64,000 bases of DNA from assembly GCA_002007405.1 (NCBI GenBank), contig JYIN01000010.1:79781-143780 (forward strand), in the 5' to 3' direction. Within the stretch, counting starts at the first letter, position 1; every line of letters begins with the position of its first letter. The notes under the pieces were generated by a model. The model was not told where the DNA came from and did not search any database. It saw only the letters and a program-made list of their open reading frames with translations. The stretch comes from Gammaproteobacteria bacterium Gsub. GTDB taxonomy: Bacteria > Pseudomonadota > Gammaproteobacteria > PS1 > Pseudothioglobaceae. This document shows positions 8,926 through 19,198 of this stretch, one piece after another. The translations under genes and the position numbers were made by a program.

Positions 8926-11144
8926 TCAATAACCAGTGTAATTTTATCTTTTTCAACCCCCACTTTAACTATGCCACCTGTTATCAATTTGCCAAATAAT
9001 AATTCATCTGCTAAGGGTTTGTGAATTTCTTTGGCAATCAAGCGTGCCATGGGTCTGGCGCCCATTTTACTGTCATAACCGTGCTTGGCAAACCATTTTC
9101 GTGCAGAATCTGAGACAATTAAAGACACGCTTTTGTCCTCTAAGGTGGCTTCTAACTCAAATAAAAATTTATTCACCACATACACTATGGTTGTCTCATC
9201 TAACGGGTTGAAGTAGATAATTTCAGACAAGCGATTTCTGAATTCTGGGGCAAATATTTTTTTTAACTCAGCCGCATAATCCAGCGCATGATCCTGTTCA
9301 TTAAAACCAATGGATGAGCGTTCAACACTTTGTGCACCAACATTTGAGGTCATGATTAAAATGACATTTCTAAAATCAACCTTGCGTCCATTGGAATCAC
9401 TCAATTTACCGTTATCCATCACTTGCAATAATAAATTAAAAATATCAGGGTGTGCTTTTTCAACTTCATCTAACAACAATACGGCATATGGGTTAGCATT
9501 CACCGCCTCAGTCAATAAACCACCTTGTTCATAGCCGACATAGCCCGGTGGTGAGCCAATGAGTTTTGAGACTGAATGCCGCTCTAAATATTCACTCATG
9601 TCAAAGCGCAATAATTGGACCCCCATGATGCGCGCTAGTTGCTTGCAAATCTCTGTTTTTCCAACCCCAGTTGGTCCCGCAAATAGAAAAGCACCCATTG
9701 GTTTATCATCTTGTACTAAACCACAGCGCGAGAGTTTAATAGCATTGGATAGAGCATCAACTGCACTGTCTTGCCCAAAGACGCCGAGTTTTAATTCTGC
9801 AGTTAAATTTTTTAATAGGGATTTATCATTACTACTGACTTGTTGAGATGGAATACGCACCAGTTTGGCAATCATATCTTCAATATCACGCACTCCGATG
9901 TTGGTTTTGCGTTTTGATTTTGGTAGAATTTGTTGTAATGCACCTACCTCATCAATCAAATCAATAGCCTTATCAGGCAATCTGCGGTCGTTTATATAAC
10001 GATGCGAAAGCTCAGCCGCACAGCTGAGTGCTGCAGCAGAATATTTAACCCGATGGTGGTCTTGATAATATTTTTTAAGTCCGTGGAGAATTTTAATCGT
10101 ATCCTCTACAGACGGCTCATCAATATCAATTTTTTGAAAACGGCGTGTCAGTGCATGGTCTTTTTCAAAAATCTTGCGATATTCTGCATAAGTGGTGGAA
10201 CCGATACATTTTAATGATCCATCTGCCAAAGCAGGTTTTAATAAATTAGAAGCATCAAGCGCACCACCTGAGACACTACCAGCACCAATTAAAGTGTGGA
10301 TTTCATCAATAAATAAAATGCCATGCGGGATTTTTTCTATATCGCTAAGTACTGATTTCAAGCGTTTTTCAAAATCGCCACGGTATTTACTCCCAGCAAT
10401 CAACATGCCAATATCTAATGAATAAATATTGGCGTTTTTTAAGGTCTCAGATGCGACTTTTCCATCAATAATTTGTTTGGCAAGACCCTCGGCAATTGCA
10501 GTTTTTCCAACACCTGCTTGACCAACAAATAAAGGATTATTTTTACGCCGTCTAGATAATATTTGCACGGTGCGTACGACCTCTGCTTCTCTGCCCAACA
10601 GTGTATCAATTTTGCCTGCTCTGGCTTTTTCACATAAATTAATGGCATAAATATCTAAAGATGATTTTTTTAATTTTTCTCTATCAACGCTATTTTGGGG
10701 TGCGGTATCTGTTGATTGTGGTGTTTTGTTTGAGATTTTTTCTATCACATCTAAACGAGAGATATTGTTTAATTTCAGTAAATACACAGCATGTGATTCT
10801 TTTTCAGCAAAAATACTGACCAATACATTCATCGCATAAACGGTATTTTTCTGTGCTGATTGTGCTTGATAAACACTGCGTTGTAAAACTCTTTGGAAAC
10901 CTACAGTTGGCACAATATCAACTTCAGAATCTTCGGCAATAAGCGGAGTATGGGTATCAATATAAGATTCTAATTCGACGCGCAATGTATTAACATCAAC
11001 ATCTTTGTTGCGCAAAAAAGTAACCACTTCGTCAATATTGAGTAACGCCAGCAATAAATGTTCAACCGTTATAAATTCTAAACGGTTATTACGCGCCTGA
11101 GTCATGACAAAATTGATCTCTTGTTGTAGTCCTGTTTCAATCAT
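8922..11144 (-). CDS. clpA: ATP-dependent Clp protease ATP-binding subunit ClpA
   Basis: ClpA is the AAA+ unfoldase that feeds substrates to ClpP. The 740 residues match the family. An N-terminal Clp repeat domain (about 1-145) binds ClpS. The first AAA+ module has Walker A GQAGVGKTAI at about 202-211 and FIDEIHTLIGAG. The second has Walker A GPTGVGKTEI at about 489-498 and LLDEVEKAHPD. The C-terminal ClpB-D2-type subdomain follows. The gene comes 8 bp after clpS, the classical arrangement, and overlaps surE by 4 bp. ClpP is not in the window. Confidence 0.97.
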   Translation of the reverse strand: MIETGLQQEINFVMTQARNNRLEFITVEHLLLALLNIDEVVTFLRNKDVDVNTLRVELESYIDTHTPLIAEDSEVDIVPTVGFQRVLQRSVYQAQSAQKNTVYAMNVLVSIFAEKESHAVYLLKLNNISRLDVIEKISNKTPQSTDTAPQNSVDREKLKKSSLDIYAINLCEKARAGKIDTLLGREAEVVRTVQILSRRRKNNPLFVGQAGVGKTAIAEGLAKQIIDGKVASETLKNANIYSLDIGMLIAGSKYRGDFEKRLKSVLSDIEKIPHGILFIDEIHTLIGAGSVSGGALDASNLLKPALADGSLKCIGSTTYAEYRKIFEKDHALTRRFQKIDIDEPSVEDTIKILHGLKKYYQDHHRVKYSAAALSCAAELSHRYINDRRLPDKAIDLIDEVGALQQILPKSKRKTNIGVRDIEDMIAKLVRIPSQQVSSNDKSLLKNLTAELKLGVFGQDSAVDALSNAIKLSRCGLVQDDKPMGAFLFAGPTGVGKTEICKQLARIMGVQLLRFDMSEYLERHSVSKLIGSPPGYVGYEQGGLLTEAVNANPYAVLLLDEVEKAHPDIFNLLLQVMDNGKLSDSNGRKVDFRNVILIMTSNVGAQSVERSSIGFNEQDHALDYAAELKKIFAPEFRNRLSEIIYFNPLDETTIVYVVNKFLFELEATLEDKSVSLIVSDSARKWFAKHGYDSKMGARPMARLIAKEIHKPLADELLFGKLITGGIVKVGVEKDKITLVIE

Positions 11145-11152
11145 AGTAACTA

Positions 11153-11464
11153 TTATATACCGCCCAATTCACGAAGCATACATTTTAATGGCTGTTTATT
11201 TTTACGCGCAAAATCATTTACCTGTGATACTTTAGTCTGGGCAATATCGTATGGGAAAATTCCGCAAACTGCCTCACCTTCGGTATGAATTTTAAGCATA
11301 ATTGTATTGGCAGTGTCTTTATTTTTACCAAAAAACTGCATCAATACGACAACCACAAATTCCATAGGTGTATAGTCGTCATTTAATAACAACACCTCAA
11401 AGCGTTTGGGTTTTTTTGCTTTGGGTTTTTTAATAGTCTGAGTTATAGTAACGGTAATAGGCAT
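11153..11464 (-). CDS. clpS: ClpAP adaptor ClpS
   Basis: ClpS binds N-degron substrates and hands them to ClpA. This 103-residue protein has the core FEVLLLNDDYTPMEFVVVVL (about 22-41), which includes the DDxTPMEFV specificity surface, and the HTEGEAVCGIFPYDIAQTKV segment, which includes the substrate-pocket HxxG residue set. The N-terminal extension is lysine-rich, as usual. It lies 4 bp after lptG and 8 bp before clpA on the same strand. Confidence 0.96.
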   Translation of the reverse strand: MPITVTITQTIKKPKAKKPKRFEVLLLNDDYTPMEFVVVVLMQFFGKNKDTANTIMLKIHTEGEAVCGIFPYDIAQTKVSQVNDFARKNKQPLKCMLRELGGI

Positions 11465-11468
11465 AAAT

Positions 11469-12551
11469 TCAAGCGGCTGATTTTCGTCTTAGTAATATAA
11501 ATACTGCTGCCAAGGCGACTAAGGTCGGCATTGAGGCACTGAGAAAATAATAATAGTCAAACTTAAGCGAGACAACCCCACTGATACGAGAGAGTAGCTC
11601 AAAACACAGGCTCAGCATGAGACCAAAAAAAATATTTTTACCCAGTGAGGTATTACGAAGTGAACCGAAAATAAACAACATGGAAAATAAAATCATGGCA
11701 ATTAAAGTCATTGGCCTAACTAGGCGTTTATAAAATTCTACCTCAAATTCACCAGAATTCAGACTGTTATTTTTTAAAAAATTGATTTGTTTGTAAAGAT
11801 GCCAAGTTGATAATTCTTCTGGCGTTTTCCCTAGACTGTTGATTGATGTTTGGTCAAATGTTACTTTAATATCATCCTTACTGCGGTGCTCTGACTGGAT
11901 ATCCACAAATTTTTTAGCATGGTCTAATTGCTGAGTCTCAATGTTTTGTAATTTAAGATTTTGACCATCAAAAAACGCATAATCGGCTTGGGAAATAGAG
12001 TCTAATTGTTTTAATTGACTAATATTGATAAGCACCACATCTTCAAACAAATGCCCACTAAAATTTTTTTTTACATGAATAATAGTATTGCCATCTTTGA
12101 GCCAAAAACCCTGTTGGTTGTCGGCTTCACTATTTTGTCCCAATGCTTTTGCACGAAAATTTTGCGCAGTTTGGGCGCTGATTGGTGCCACCCATTCTCC
12201 GATAAAAATAATAATGACAACAAACATAAGTGCTGATTTAACGACAATTTTTGCAATTTGCATAATCGACAACCCGCAAGCTCTGATAACAATTAACTGT
12301 GAGGTGGCAGCAAGATGGCTAAGTGCTAACAGCGAACCCAGCAAAATAATCACTGAAGAATGCGAATAAGCCACAGCTGGCAGGTCCATCAAAACATAAA
12401 TTATTGCTGAATATGTGGTGTAACCTACCTTACCAATTTTATCAACTTCGTTAATAAAGTTTAAAAATCCATATACACTCAGCCAAATAAACAACACAGC
12501 GAGTGTATAAAAAGCCATAGTTTTAACGATGTAGCGGTCTAAAATTTTCAT
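11469..12551 (-). CDS. lptG: LPS export permease LptG
   Basis: LptG with LptF and the ATPase LptB extracts lipopolysaccharide from the inner membrane and passes it to LptC. The 360-residue protein starts ILDRYIVKTMAFYTLAVLFIWL, a typical LptG first helix. It has three N-terminal membrane segments including LAATSQLIVIRACGLS (the LptF/G coupling region), a periplasmic beta-jellyroll (about 130-265), and three C-terminal helices. lptF, normally the upstream partner, is absent here and must be elsewhere. lptG is first in the lptG-clpS-clpA-surE run and is divergent from guaA across a 44-bp gap that must hold both promoters. Confidence 0.93.
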   Translation of the reverse strand: MKILDRYIVKTMAFYTLAVLFIWLSVYGFLNFINEVDKIGKVGYTTYSAIIYVLMDLPAVAYSHSSVIILLGSLLALSHLAATSQLIVIRACGLSIMQIAKIVVKSALMFVVIIIFIGEWVAPISAQTAQNFRAKALGQNSEADNQQGFWLKDGNTIIHVKKNFSGHLFEDVVLINISQLKQLDSISQADYAFFDGQNLKLQNIETQQLDHAKKFVDIQSEHRSKDDIKVTFDQTSINSLGKTPEELSTWHLYKQINFLKNNSLNSGEFEVEFYKRLVRPMTLIAMILFSMLFIFGSLRNTSLGKNIFFGLMLSLCFELLSRISGVVSLKFDYYYFLSASMPTLVALAAVFILLRRKSAA

Positions 12552-12595
12552 TAAAATATTAGTCTTTAAAATACAATTTTTGGGTAAATACTATT

Positions 12596-14173
12596 ATGAC
12601 AAATATTCACGCAGATAAAATTCTTATTTTAGATTTTGGCTCTCAATACACCCAACTGATTGCTCGTCGGGTGCGTGAATTCGGAGTCTATTGTGAATTA
12701 TTGCCTTATGATATAGATGATAATTTTATCAAGAATTTTAGCCCAAAAGGCGTTATCCTCTCGGGTGGTCCTGACACAGTTACTGCGGATAATACAGCTC
12801 GGGTGCCACAAATTGTGTTTTCCCTCAAAGTGCCAATATTGGGTATTTGTTATGGTATGCAAGCGATGGCAATACAACTGGGCGGCAAGGCAAGCTCCGC
12901 TGATAAACACGAATACGGGTTTGCACAGATCAGGTGTGAAAATGACGAGTGCTATTTATTTAAAGATCTGCGTGATGATACGAATAAAAAAGGCAACATC
13001 TTACTTGATGTATGGATGAGTCACGGTATTGAGGTCAGCGAACTGCCTGAAGGTTTTAAGTCAATTGCCTCAACTGATAATTGCGCCATCGCAGGTTTTG
13101 CTAATGTTAAAAAACATTATTACGGGCTACAGTTTCACCCAGAAGTTACCCATACCAAACAAGGCAAGCATATTCTTGAGCGTTTTGTTAGTGGCATTTG
13201 TAATTGTCAAAAGAATTGGACAACGGATAATATCATCTCTGATTTAATTCAAAATCTTAAAAACCAAATCGGCAAGAATGAGATATTACTCGGATTATCA
13301 GGTGGGGTTGATTCATCGGTAGTAGCAGCATTATTGCAGCGAGCAATCGGTCAGCAGCTCACTTGTGTATTTGTAGATAACGGGCTTTTGCGTTTGCATG
13401 AGGGTGATGAAGTAATGCAAACTTTTGCTGATAATATGGGGATAAAAGTGATTCGTGTTAATGCTGAGGAAAAATTTTATACTGCTTTAGAGAAAGTCAG
13501 CGACCCTGAAAAAAAACGCAAGATTATAGGTCATGTTTTTATTGAAGTGTTTGAAGAACAAGCTGCCAAACTCAACAATATAAAATACTTGGCACAAGGC
13601 ACCATCTACCCAGATGTGATTGAATCGGCGGGGGCAAAATCTGGCAAAGCCAAAATAATTAAGTCGCACCATAATGTGGGCGGATTGCCAAAAAATTTAA
13701 AATTTGAATTGGTTGAGCCTTTAGAAGAATTATTTAAAGATGAAGTGCGTAAAATCGGATTAGAACTCGGCATTCCGGCACAGATTCTTTATCGTCATCC
13801 TTTTCCAGGTCCAGGTTTAGGGGTGCGTATTTTAGGGCAGATAAAGGCAGAATACGCCAATATTTTGCGCGTTGCAGATGCCATTTTTATCAAAGAGCTT
13901 TATAATCATAATTTATATCACCAAGTGAATCAGGCTTTTACAGTATTTTTACCTGTTAAGTCAGTCGGCGTTACTGGCGATGAGCGCCGTTATGATTTTG
14001 TGGTGGCACTTCGTTGTGTTGAAACCATCGACTTTATGACCGCGCGCTGGGCAAGGCTACCCCACGAGTTCTTAGACTTTGTCTCCAATCGTATTATCAA
14101 TGAAATCCCGCGTATTTCGCGCGTGGTGTATGATATTTCTGGCAAACCTCCCGCCACCATTGAATGGGAATAG
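12596..14173 (+). CDS. guaA: GMP synthase (glutamine-hydrolysing)
   Basis: GuaA aminates XMP to GMP with glutamine and ATP. The 525-residue protein has an N-terminal class I glutamine amidotransferase ([16 protein letters not shown] with the nucleophile Cys at about residue 85; the His of LQFHPEV at about 181). The ATP-pyrophosphatase domain has [16 protein letters not shown] at about 229-244. The dimerisation domain carries [13 protein letters not shown] and ends in the invariant PPATIEWE. The start ATG is well placed. tadA overlaps its 3' end by 10 bp. guaB is not in the window. Confidence 0.98.
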   Translation: MTNIHADKILILDFGSQYTQLIARRVREFGVYCELLPYDIDDNFIKNFSPKGVILSGGPDTVTADNTARVPQIVFSLKVPILGICYGMQAMAIQLGGKASSADKHEYGFAQIRCENDECYLFKDLRDDTNKKGNILLDVWMSHGIEVSELPEGFKSIASTDNCAIAGFANVKKHYYGLQFHPEVTHTKQGKHILERFVSGICNCQKNWTTDNIISDLIQNLKNQIGKNEILLGLSGGVDSSVVAALLQRAIGQQLTCVFVDNGLLRLHEGDEVMQTFADNMGIKVIRVNAEEKFYTALEKVSDPEKKRKIIGHVFIEVFEEQAAKLNNIKYLAQGTIYPDVIESAGAKSGKAKIIKSHHNVGGLPKNLKFELVEPLEELFKDEVRKIGLELGIPAQILYRHPFPGPGLGVRILGQIKAEYANILRVADAIFIKELYNHNLYHQVNQAFTVFLPVKSVGVTGDERRYDFVVALRCVETIDFMTARWARLPHEFLDFVSNRIINEIPRISRVVYDISGKPPATIEWE

Positions 14174-14628
14174 ACTTAAAAGCAGATAAAAAATGGATGG
14201 CACTTGCCCTTGAACAGGCTAAGCTTGCACAAAAATCAGCCGAGGTACCAGTTGGGGCAGTGCTGATACAAGATGATAAATTAGTGGCAAGCGCCTATAA
14301 CCAGCCTATCTCAAGTAACAACCCGATTGCCCATGCGGAAATTCAACTGCTGCGTAAAGCAGGCGCGCAACTTAATAATTACCGCCTACCTAATACCACA
14401 CTCTATGTTACTTTAGAACCTTGTACAATGTGTCTGGGTGCGATGGTCCACGCGCGTATATCATGCCTTGTGTTTGGTGCTTATGATGAAAAAACTGGAG
14501 TTTGTGGATCATGTATAGATCTTACAAACAGTCCCTGTTTTAATCATAAAATTGAAGTCCGTGGCGGGGTGCTATTAGATAATTGCCAACAATTATTGCA
14601 ACAATTTTTCAAAGAACGCAGGCGTTAG
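14164..14628 (+). CDS. tadA: tRNA-specific adenosine deaminase TadA
   Basis: TadA deaminates the wobble adenosine A34 of tRNA-Arg(ACG) to inosine. Zinc-site residues are present: HAEIQLL (His-Ala-Glu at about 57-59) and [15 protein letters not shown] (PCxxC at about 87-91). The C-terminus has EVRGGVL, and the 154-residue length is normal. The ATG at 14164 overlaps guaA by 10 bp, and the 3' end overlaps the convergent fabG by 4 bp. Confidence 0.96.
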   Translation: MGIDLKADKKWMALALEQAKLAQKSAEVPVGAVLIQDDKLVASAYNQPISSNNPIAHAEIQLLRKAGAQLNNYRLPNTTLYVTLEPCTMCLGAMVHARISCLVFGAYDEKTGVCGSCIDLTNSPCFNHKIEVRGGVLLDNCQQLLQQFFKERRR

Positions 14629-15371
14629 ACCGTATACATGCCACCATTCACATGGATGGTTTGAGCAGTGATATAGGCACTGGCATCACTGGCTAAAAAC
14701 AGCACCACACTGGCAACCTCATCCACACAACCCAAACGACCCAGCGGGATTTTTTCTGCCAGTGCCATTTTTTGTGCCTCAGGCAGGGCATCGGTCATGG
14801 CAGTTTTGATAAAGCCGGGGGCTACGGTATTAACTGTAATCCCGCGATTACCCACCTCTTGTGCCAAAGATTTGCTAAAACCCATAATCCCAGCTTTGGC
14901 AGCAGCGTAGTTGGCTTGCCCTGCATTACCCATTGCCCCGACAACTGAGGTGATAGAAATAATCCGTCCAGCTCTTTTCTTTATCATCCCCCGTAAAACT
15001 GTTTTTGACATTTTATAAACTGAGGTCAAATTGGTATTTATAATAGCGTCCCATTCTTCTTCCTTCATGCGTATTAGCAAGTTATCGCGAGTGATTCCGG
15101 CATTGTTGATTAAAATATCTATGTCACCATAGGTGTTGGTAATATTTTTTATTAACTCAGCAATTTGTTCTTTATCAACCACATCAAGCCGCATCCCAGT
15201 GCCGGTAATACCACTATCACCCAGCTTAGTGCTAATAGCATCAGCCCTTGAATCACTCGTTGCAGTGCCAATAACACAAGCGCCTGCACCCCCCAAAGAC
15301 AGTGCAATCGCTTCTCCAATACCACGACTTGCCCCAGTAACCAATGCAATTTTCCCTGTTAAATCTACCAT
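14625..15371 (-). CDS. fabG: 3-oxoacyl-[acyl-carrier-protein] reductase FabG
   Basis: FabG reduces 3-oxoacyl-ACP with NADPH in fatty-acid elongation. It is a 248-residue classical SDR with the cofactor motif VTGASRGIGEAIA at about 10-22, INNAG at about 86-90, the catalytic SITSV and YAAAKAG (Tyr-x3-Lys at about 155-159), and the FabG-type [10 protein letters not shown]-terminus. A good Shine-Dalgarno sequence (AAGGGG) precedes the ATG. It stands alone here: fabD, fabF and acpP, its usual neighbours, are not adjacent. Confidence 0.95.
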   Translation of the reverse strand: MVDLTGKIALVTGASRGIGEAIALSLGGAGACVIGTATSDSRADAISTKLGDSGITGTGMRLDVVDKEQIAELIKNITNTYGDIDILINNAGITRDNLLIRMKEEEWDAIINTNLTSVYKMSKTVLRGMIKKRAGRIISITSVVGAMGNAGQANYAAAKAGIMGFSKSLAQEVGNRGITVNTVAPGFIKTAMTDALPEAQKMALAEKIPLGRLGCVDEVASVVLFLASDASAYITAQTIHVNGGMYTV

Positions 15372-15571
15372 ATTTTATCCCCTTGTTTGCTCATATTAAA
15401 TGCCTTACCATCGTCGTTGATAATGATAAGCCCTGTATTCGTTTCTTTTACCTCTGTTAGTATTATTAAAATTGAATTTTTTTGTTTTTATTTTATCTTT
15501 GAAGATTTTGCATAATTGATAATTTTTTATTCTAAATTCAAGTTGATTGTTTTTTTTAAAAAAATTGGCTA
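15372..15571. other. Intergenic gap between fabG and priA, no gene seen
   Basis: 200 bp, very A+T-rich with several T runs. It should contain the fabG promoter. On the minus strand an open frame of about 39 codons without an early Met (ending GDKIW just at the fabG start) reads smoothly and could be the tail of a decayed gene, but I cannot name it. Confidence 0.4.
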
Positions 15572-17536
15572 TTATTCAATAGGGTCAATGTCTAAATACC
15601 AACGCACTCGTTTTTTTAATCCTAAGCCGTCAATATGGGCATGGAAAGTTGCTAACATTTGGTGTAGTGCCGCTCTATTATTTGATTGTAAATAAAGATT
15701 AAAATAATAATGGTCTGATTTTTTTTCAATAACCCCTGCCACAGGTCCCCAAATTTCCACAGTATTGATTTGGATATTGTTGAGTAGATTTTTGACCACA
15801 TGTAGGAAATCTTCAGCATTTTGTTTGTTTTTAGCATTTGCGCATAACAGTGCTTGATACGAAAATGGCGGTAGCATTGCCTGCATGCGCTGTTTCATCA
15901 GTTTGCCAGCAAATTGTGTGTAGCGGTTGGAGAGAATATAGTTAAAAATTGGATGTTCGGGGTAGCGCGTTTGAATCATCACCCCACCTTGCTCAACACC
16001 TCTGCCAGCACGCCCAGAAACCTGAATCAGCAACTGTGCCAAATGTTCGGTAGCACGAAAATCAGTAGCAAGCAAACCAGCATCAATATCCAAAATACTA
16101 ACCATTGCTAGATTAGAAAAATCATGCCCTTTAGCAAGCATTTGAGTGCCTACAATAATGCACGGCATTCCAGTATTAATTTGTCTAAGGTGTTCGGAAA
16201 AGGCTTTTTTACGCCTAGTGCTATCACGGTCAATACGAATAATTGGAGTATCAGCAAAGTGTGATTGTAGGGTTTCTTCCAATCTTTGGGTGCCATAACC
16301 CAATACCTCAAGGCTGGGCTGTTTGCAATCAAGGCAAGTATGTTGTGGCATTTCTTCACCACCGCAGTGGTGGCATTTTAGCCGATTGATAGAGCGATGA
16401 TAAACCATAGTTGAATCACAGCGTCCGCATTGTGCACTCCAGCCACACTGGGTGCAAAAATACACCGGTGCATAGCCACGGCGATTAATAAACAACATTA
16501 TCTGTTTTCTCTGACCCAAATAATGTTGCATTTTTTCAATCAACAAAGCGGACAACACACCATTAGAATTTTGCCGCATGTCAATTAAACTCACTTTTGG
16601 CAAGCTTGCCCCACCTGCGCGTTTTGTTAATGTTAGGTGGATGATTTTTTTATCCATTACATTTTTTAGCATCTCTAACGAGGGCGTTGCCGTGCCTAGT
16701 ATTAGGGGAATTTTGGCTTGTTTGGCACGAATAACCCCCAAATCTCGAGCCGAATAACGCAAGCCAGATTGTTGTTTAAATGAAATATCATGCTCTTCAT
16801 CAATGATAATCAAACCTAGATTTGGCATCGGCGTAAAAATCGCACTACGAGTTCCCAGCACCACATTTGCCTCAATATTTTTTGCCAGCAAATAGGAGTC
16901 AAGTTTTTGAGTTTCATTGAGTTGCGAATGAATTGAGACGATTGTGGTTTTGAGTCGCGCCCTAAAGCGGGCAATCATCTGTGGTGTAAGACCAATCTCA
17001 GGTACTAATACCAATATTTGTTTATTATCATTTAGAATGGCTTGGGCAATGTGCAAATAAACTTCAGTTTTTCCACTCCCAGTAACGCCATGTAGCAAAA
17101 ACCCTTGATAGATGTTTTTTTTACTCAGAATTTGTTCAATGGCATGATTTTGCTCGGTGTTGGTTTTAAAATTAGACTGGGTGATTTTGGCAACTGGGGC
17201 TATTGTTTTTTTTATTTTTGCTGCTTTGCCCAGACGCAAATTTTTAGGCAATGCAGTGGCTACAACTTCGCCAATCGGGTGATGGTAATATCGGGCAGTC
17301 CAAAATAGAAAATCTAAAATGGGTTTGTCTAAAATAGGCTTGTGATCTAATATTTCAATAACCGATTTTAGGTTTTCAAATTCGCTAATTTTTTTGTGTG
17401 TCAGCACAATGCCGATGACTGTTTTGCCCGCAAAAGGCACCCGAACTCGTGCCCCCTGGGTAACTTTTTCAGCACAAGAATAATCAAAAGTTTTGTTTAG
17501 TGGCACAGCGATAGCCACTTCAATGATTGATGACAA
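15572..17536 (-). CDS. priA: Primosomal replication restart helicase PriA
   Basis: PriA recognises stalled forks and reloads the replisome. The 654-residue protein has an N-terminal 3'BD domain, helicase motif I LHGVTGSGKTEVYL at about 147-160, the DEEHDISFKQ Walker B motif, motif III LGTATPS, and a zinc-binding insert with paired cysteines (CTQCGWSAQCGRCD and CHHCGG ... CLDC). The helicase C block DIDAGLLATDFRATE ... QVSGRAGR follows. It is shorter than E. coli PriA (732) but complete. The only sensible start is a TTG at 17536. It is divergent from ybeY. Confidence 0.95.
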   Translation of the reverse strand: MSSIIEVAIAVPLNKTFDYSCAEKVTQGARVRVPFAGKTVIGIVLTHKKISEFENLKSVIEILDHKPILDKPILDFLFWTARYYHHPIGEVVATALPKNLRLGKAAKIKKTIAPVAKITQSNFKTNTEQNHAIEQILSKKNIYQGFLLHGVTGSGKTEVYLHIAQAILNDNKQILVLVPEIGLTPQMIARFRARLKTTIVSIHSQLNETQKLDSYLLAKNIEANVVLGTRSAIFTPMPNLGLIIIDEEHDISFKQQSGLRYSARDLGVIRAKQAKIPLILGTATPSLEMLKNVMDKKIIHLTLTKRAGGASLPKVSLIDMRQNSNGVLSALLIEKMQHYLGQRKQIMLFINRRGYAPVYFCTQCGWSAQCGRCDSTMVYHRSINRLKCHHCGGEEMPQHTCLDCKQPSLEVLGYGTQRLEETLQSHFADTPIIRIDRDSTRRKKAFSEHLRQINTGMPCIIVGTQMLAKGHDFSNLAMVSILDIDAGLLATDFRATEHLAQLLIQVSGRAGRGVEQGGVMIQTRYPEHPIFNYILSNRYTQFAGKLMKQRMQAMLPPFSYQALLCANAKNKQNAEDFLHVVKNLLNNIQINTVEIWGPVAGVIEKKSDHYYFNLYLQSNNRAALHQMLATFHAHIDGLGLKKRVRWYLDIDPIE

Positions 17537-17586
17537 GGTAGAAGTATGCGATAAAATGAACTATTTTATTCTTAAAAACTTTGGTT

Positions 17587-18024
17587 ATGGTCGTTATTCA
17601 AAATACTGTTTTTGATGTGCGTATCAATGAGCAAAATTTGTCTAATATTTTACAAAAAGTAATCACAGATTTAGGCAGAAGCAAGAGCGAATTGCTGGTT
17701 CGTATCGTTGATAAAACACAGATGCAAACACTAAATAAAACTTACCGTCAGCAAGACAAGCCCACCAATGTATTATCATTTGCCAGTGATTTTCCCCCTC
17801 AGATTAGGGAGGATACCCTAGGTGATGTTGTGATTTGTAGTGAGGTCGTAGCAGCAGAAGCCAGCATCCAGAATAAAACCTTCAAAGACCATTTAACTCA
17901 TCTTGCCATCCACGGCACTTTGCATTTGTTGGGTTTTAACCATATCGACCCCCAAGATGCCAAGCAGATGGAAGCATTAGAGGTGCAGATTTTACACAAA
18001 TTCAAAATTGCTAATCCTTATTAG
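17587..18024 (+). CDS. ybeY: Endoribonuclease YbeY
   Basis: YbeY is a zinc-dependent RNase involved in 16S rRNA 3' maturation and ribosome quality control. The zinc motif HGTLHLLGFNH (HxxxHxxGFxH) is at about residues 112-122, preceded by TNVLSF and LGDVVIC. The frame is open from a TTG at 17581, but the ATG two codons in (17587) is the more likely start, giving 145 residues. Its 3' end overlaps the convergent tilS by 14 bp. Its usual partners phoH and ybeX are not adjacent. Confidence 0.93.
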   Translation: MVVIQNTVFDVRINEQNLSNILQKVITDLGRSKSELLVRIVDKTQMQTLNKTYRQQDKPTNVLSFASDFPPQIREDTLGDVVICSEVVAAEASIQNKTFKDHLTHLAIHGTLHLLGFNHIDPQDAKQMEALEVQILHKFKIANPY

Positions 18025-19198
18025 TTTTATCCGCGTGTTGCATTCTGCCAATACGCTCCATTGCACGCAGTTCGTTGTCAATGTAATACATTTTTAACCC
18101 AGCGCGCTCCCACGGAGGAATGCCTGCAGCCTGCAGGATTTTTTTTAATGACTGTGAATGTTTTTTTCCTGCCAATTTAACGCGCTGTCCTTCGGTACGA
18201 TAACGAATAGAGAAATTTGGTAGTTTTCTAAGCTCAGCATGAAAAGGACAATTTTCTTCTATCGGTGCGTGATTATCAATAAAATACAATGCGTTTTGGT
18301 AACGGCGGATTTTATACTGATGCCAGCTAACCAAAGGTTCACTGTCTTTTTTGGCAGACAATAGGGCAATAATTTGCTGCATTATCTTATCCGAAGGCGG
18401 AGTAAAATTTAGTGAATTGAGCCAATATCTAAGGACATTTTTAAGCCGATAAGTCTCAAGCTCAACCAAACGAGGAATATTCAGCTGATTATTACCATTA
18501 TCTAGGCGTTGATTTTTAATATCAATCACTGCTAAGGCTTGTGTAAGTTGCAAGGCTTCTGCCTGATGTTTGGCAACCCGAGCAAGGGTTTTAGTCAAAT
18601 TTTGATAGACTGTTGAGAGTTTTGGGATTATTTTTAATCTTAAAAAATTACGCCGAAAATGGGTATTGGTGTTGTTATCATCTTCAATCCATGAGAGGTT
18701 ATTTTTACTGGCATAATCAACGATGGCTGATTTTTCAATGTTTAAAAAAGGACGATAGTGGATGCCGTCTTCCAGCAGCTTTGTATGGGGCATGGCCGCT
18801 AATCCAGCAACCCCACTGCCTCTAAAAAGCTGCAATAATAAAGTCTCTGCTTGGTCGTTTTTATGGTGTGCGGTGCATAGAATTTCATCTTTTTTGAGAT
18901 TGATAGATAACGCATGATAGCGTTTTTTGCGTCCATTTTCCTCAATATTAACTGTATTTTCTACGAAAATATCAATATTTTTATATTTAATATTAAGGTT
19001 TTTACAAAAATCTTGGCAAAATTTACTCCATTCGTCGCAGTGTTTTGAGAGGTGGTGGTTACAGTGAATGGCACGCAAATTATCAGCATAATGAACATAT
19101 AAATAGTGTAGTAAAACAACAGAGTCAATGCCGCCACTAAAGGCAACAACTAACTTTTTATCCTTGAGAAAAGGGTCTTTATTCGTTAAATTTTCCAA
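18011..19198 (-). CDS. tilS: tRNA(Ile)-lysidine synthetase TilS
   Basis: TilS attaches lysine to C34 of tRNA-Ile2 so that it reads AUA. The PP-loop motif [17 protein letters not shown] is at about residues 18-34, then CNHHL and the [20 protein letters not shown] block. A C-terminal TilS domain ([25 protein letters not shown]) is complete. At 395 residues it is a little shorter than E. coli's. The start must be the TTG at 19198, because an in-frame TAA lies just two codons upstream. It overlaps the 3' end of accA by 20 bp, so coupled expression is likely. Confidence 0.95.
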   Translation of the reverse strand: MENLTNKDPFLKDKKLVVAFSGGIDSVVLLHYLYVHYADNLRAIHCNHHLSKHCDEWSKFCQDFCKNLNIKYKNIDIFVENTVNIEENGRKKRYHALSINLKKDEILCTAHHKNDQAETLLLQLFRGSGVAGLAAMPHTKLLEDGIHYRPFLNIEKSAIVDYASKNNLSWIEDDNNTNTHFRRNFLRLKIIPKLSTVYQNLTKTLARVAKHQAEALQLTQALAVIDIKNQRLDNGNNQLNIPRLVELETYRLKNVLRYWLNSLNFTPPSDKIMQQIIALLSAKKDSEPLVSWHQYKIRRYQNALYFIDNHAPIEENCPFHAELRKLPNFSIRYRTEGQRVKLAGKKHSQSLKKILQAAGIPPWERAGLKMYYIDNELRAMERIGRMQHADKTNKD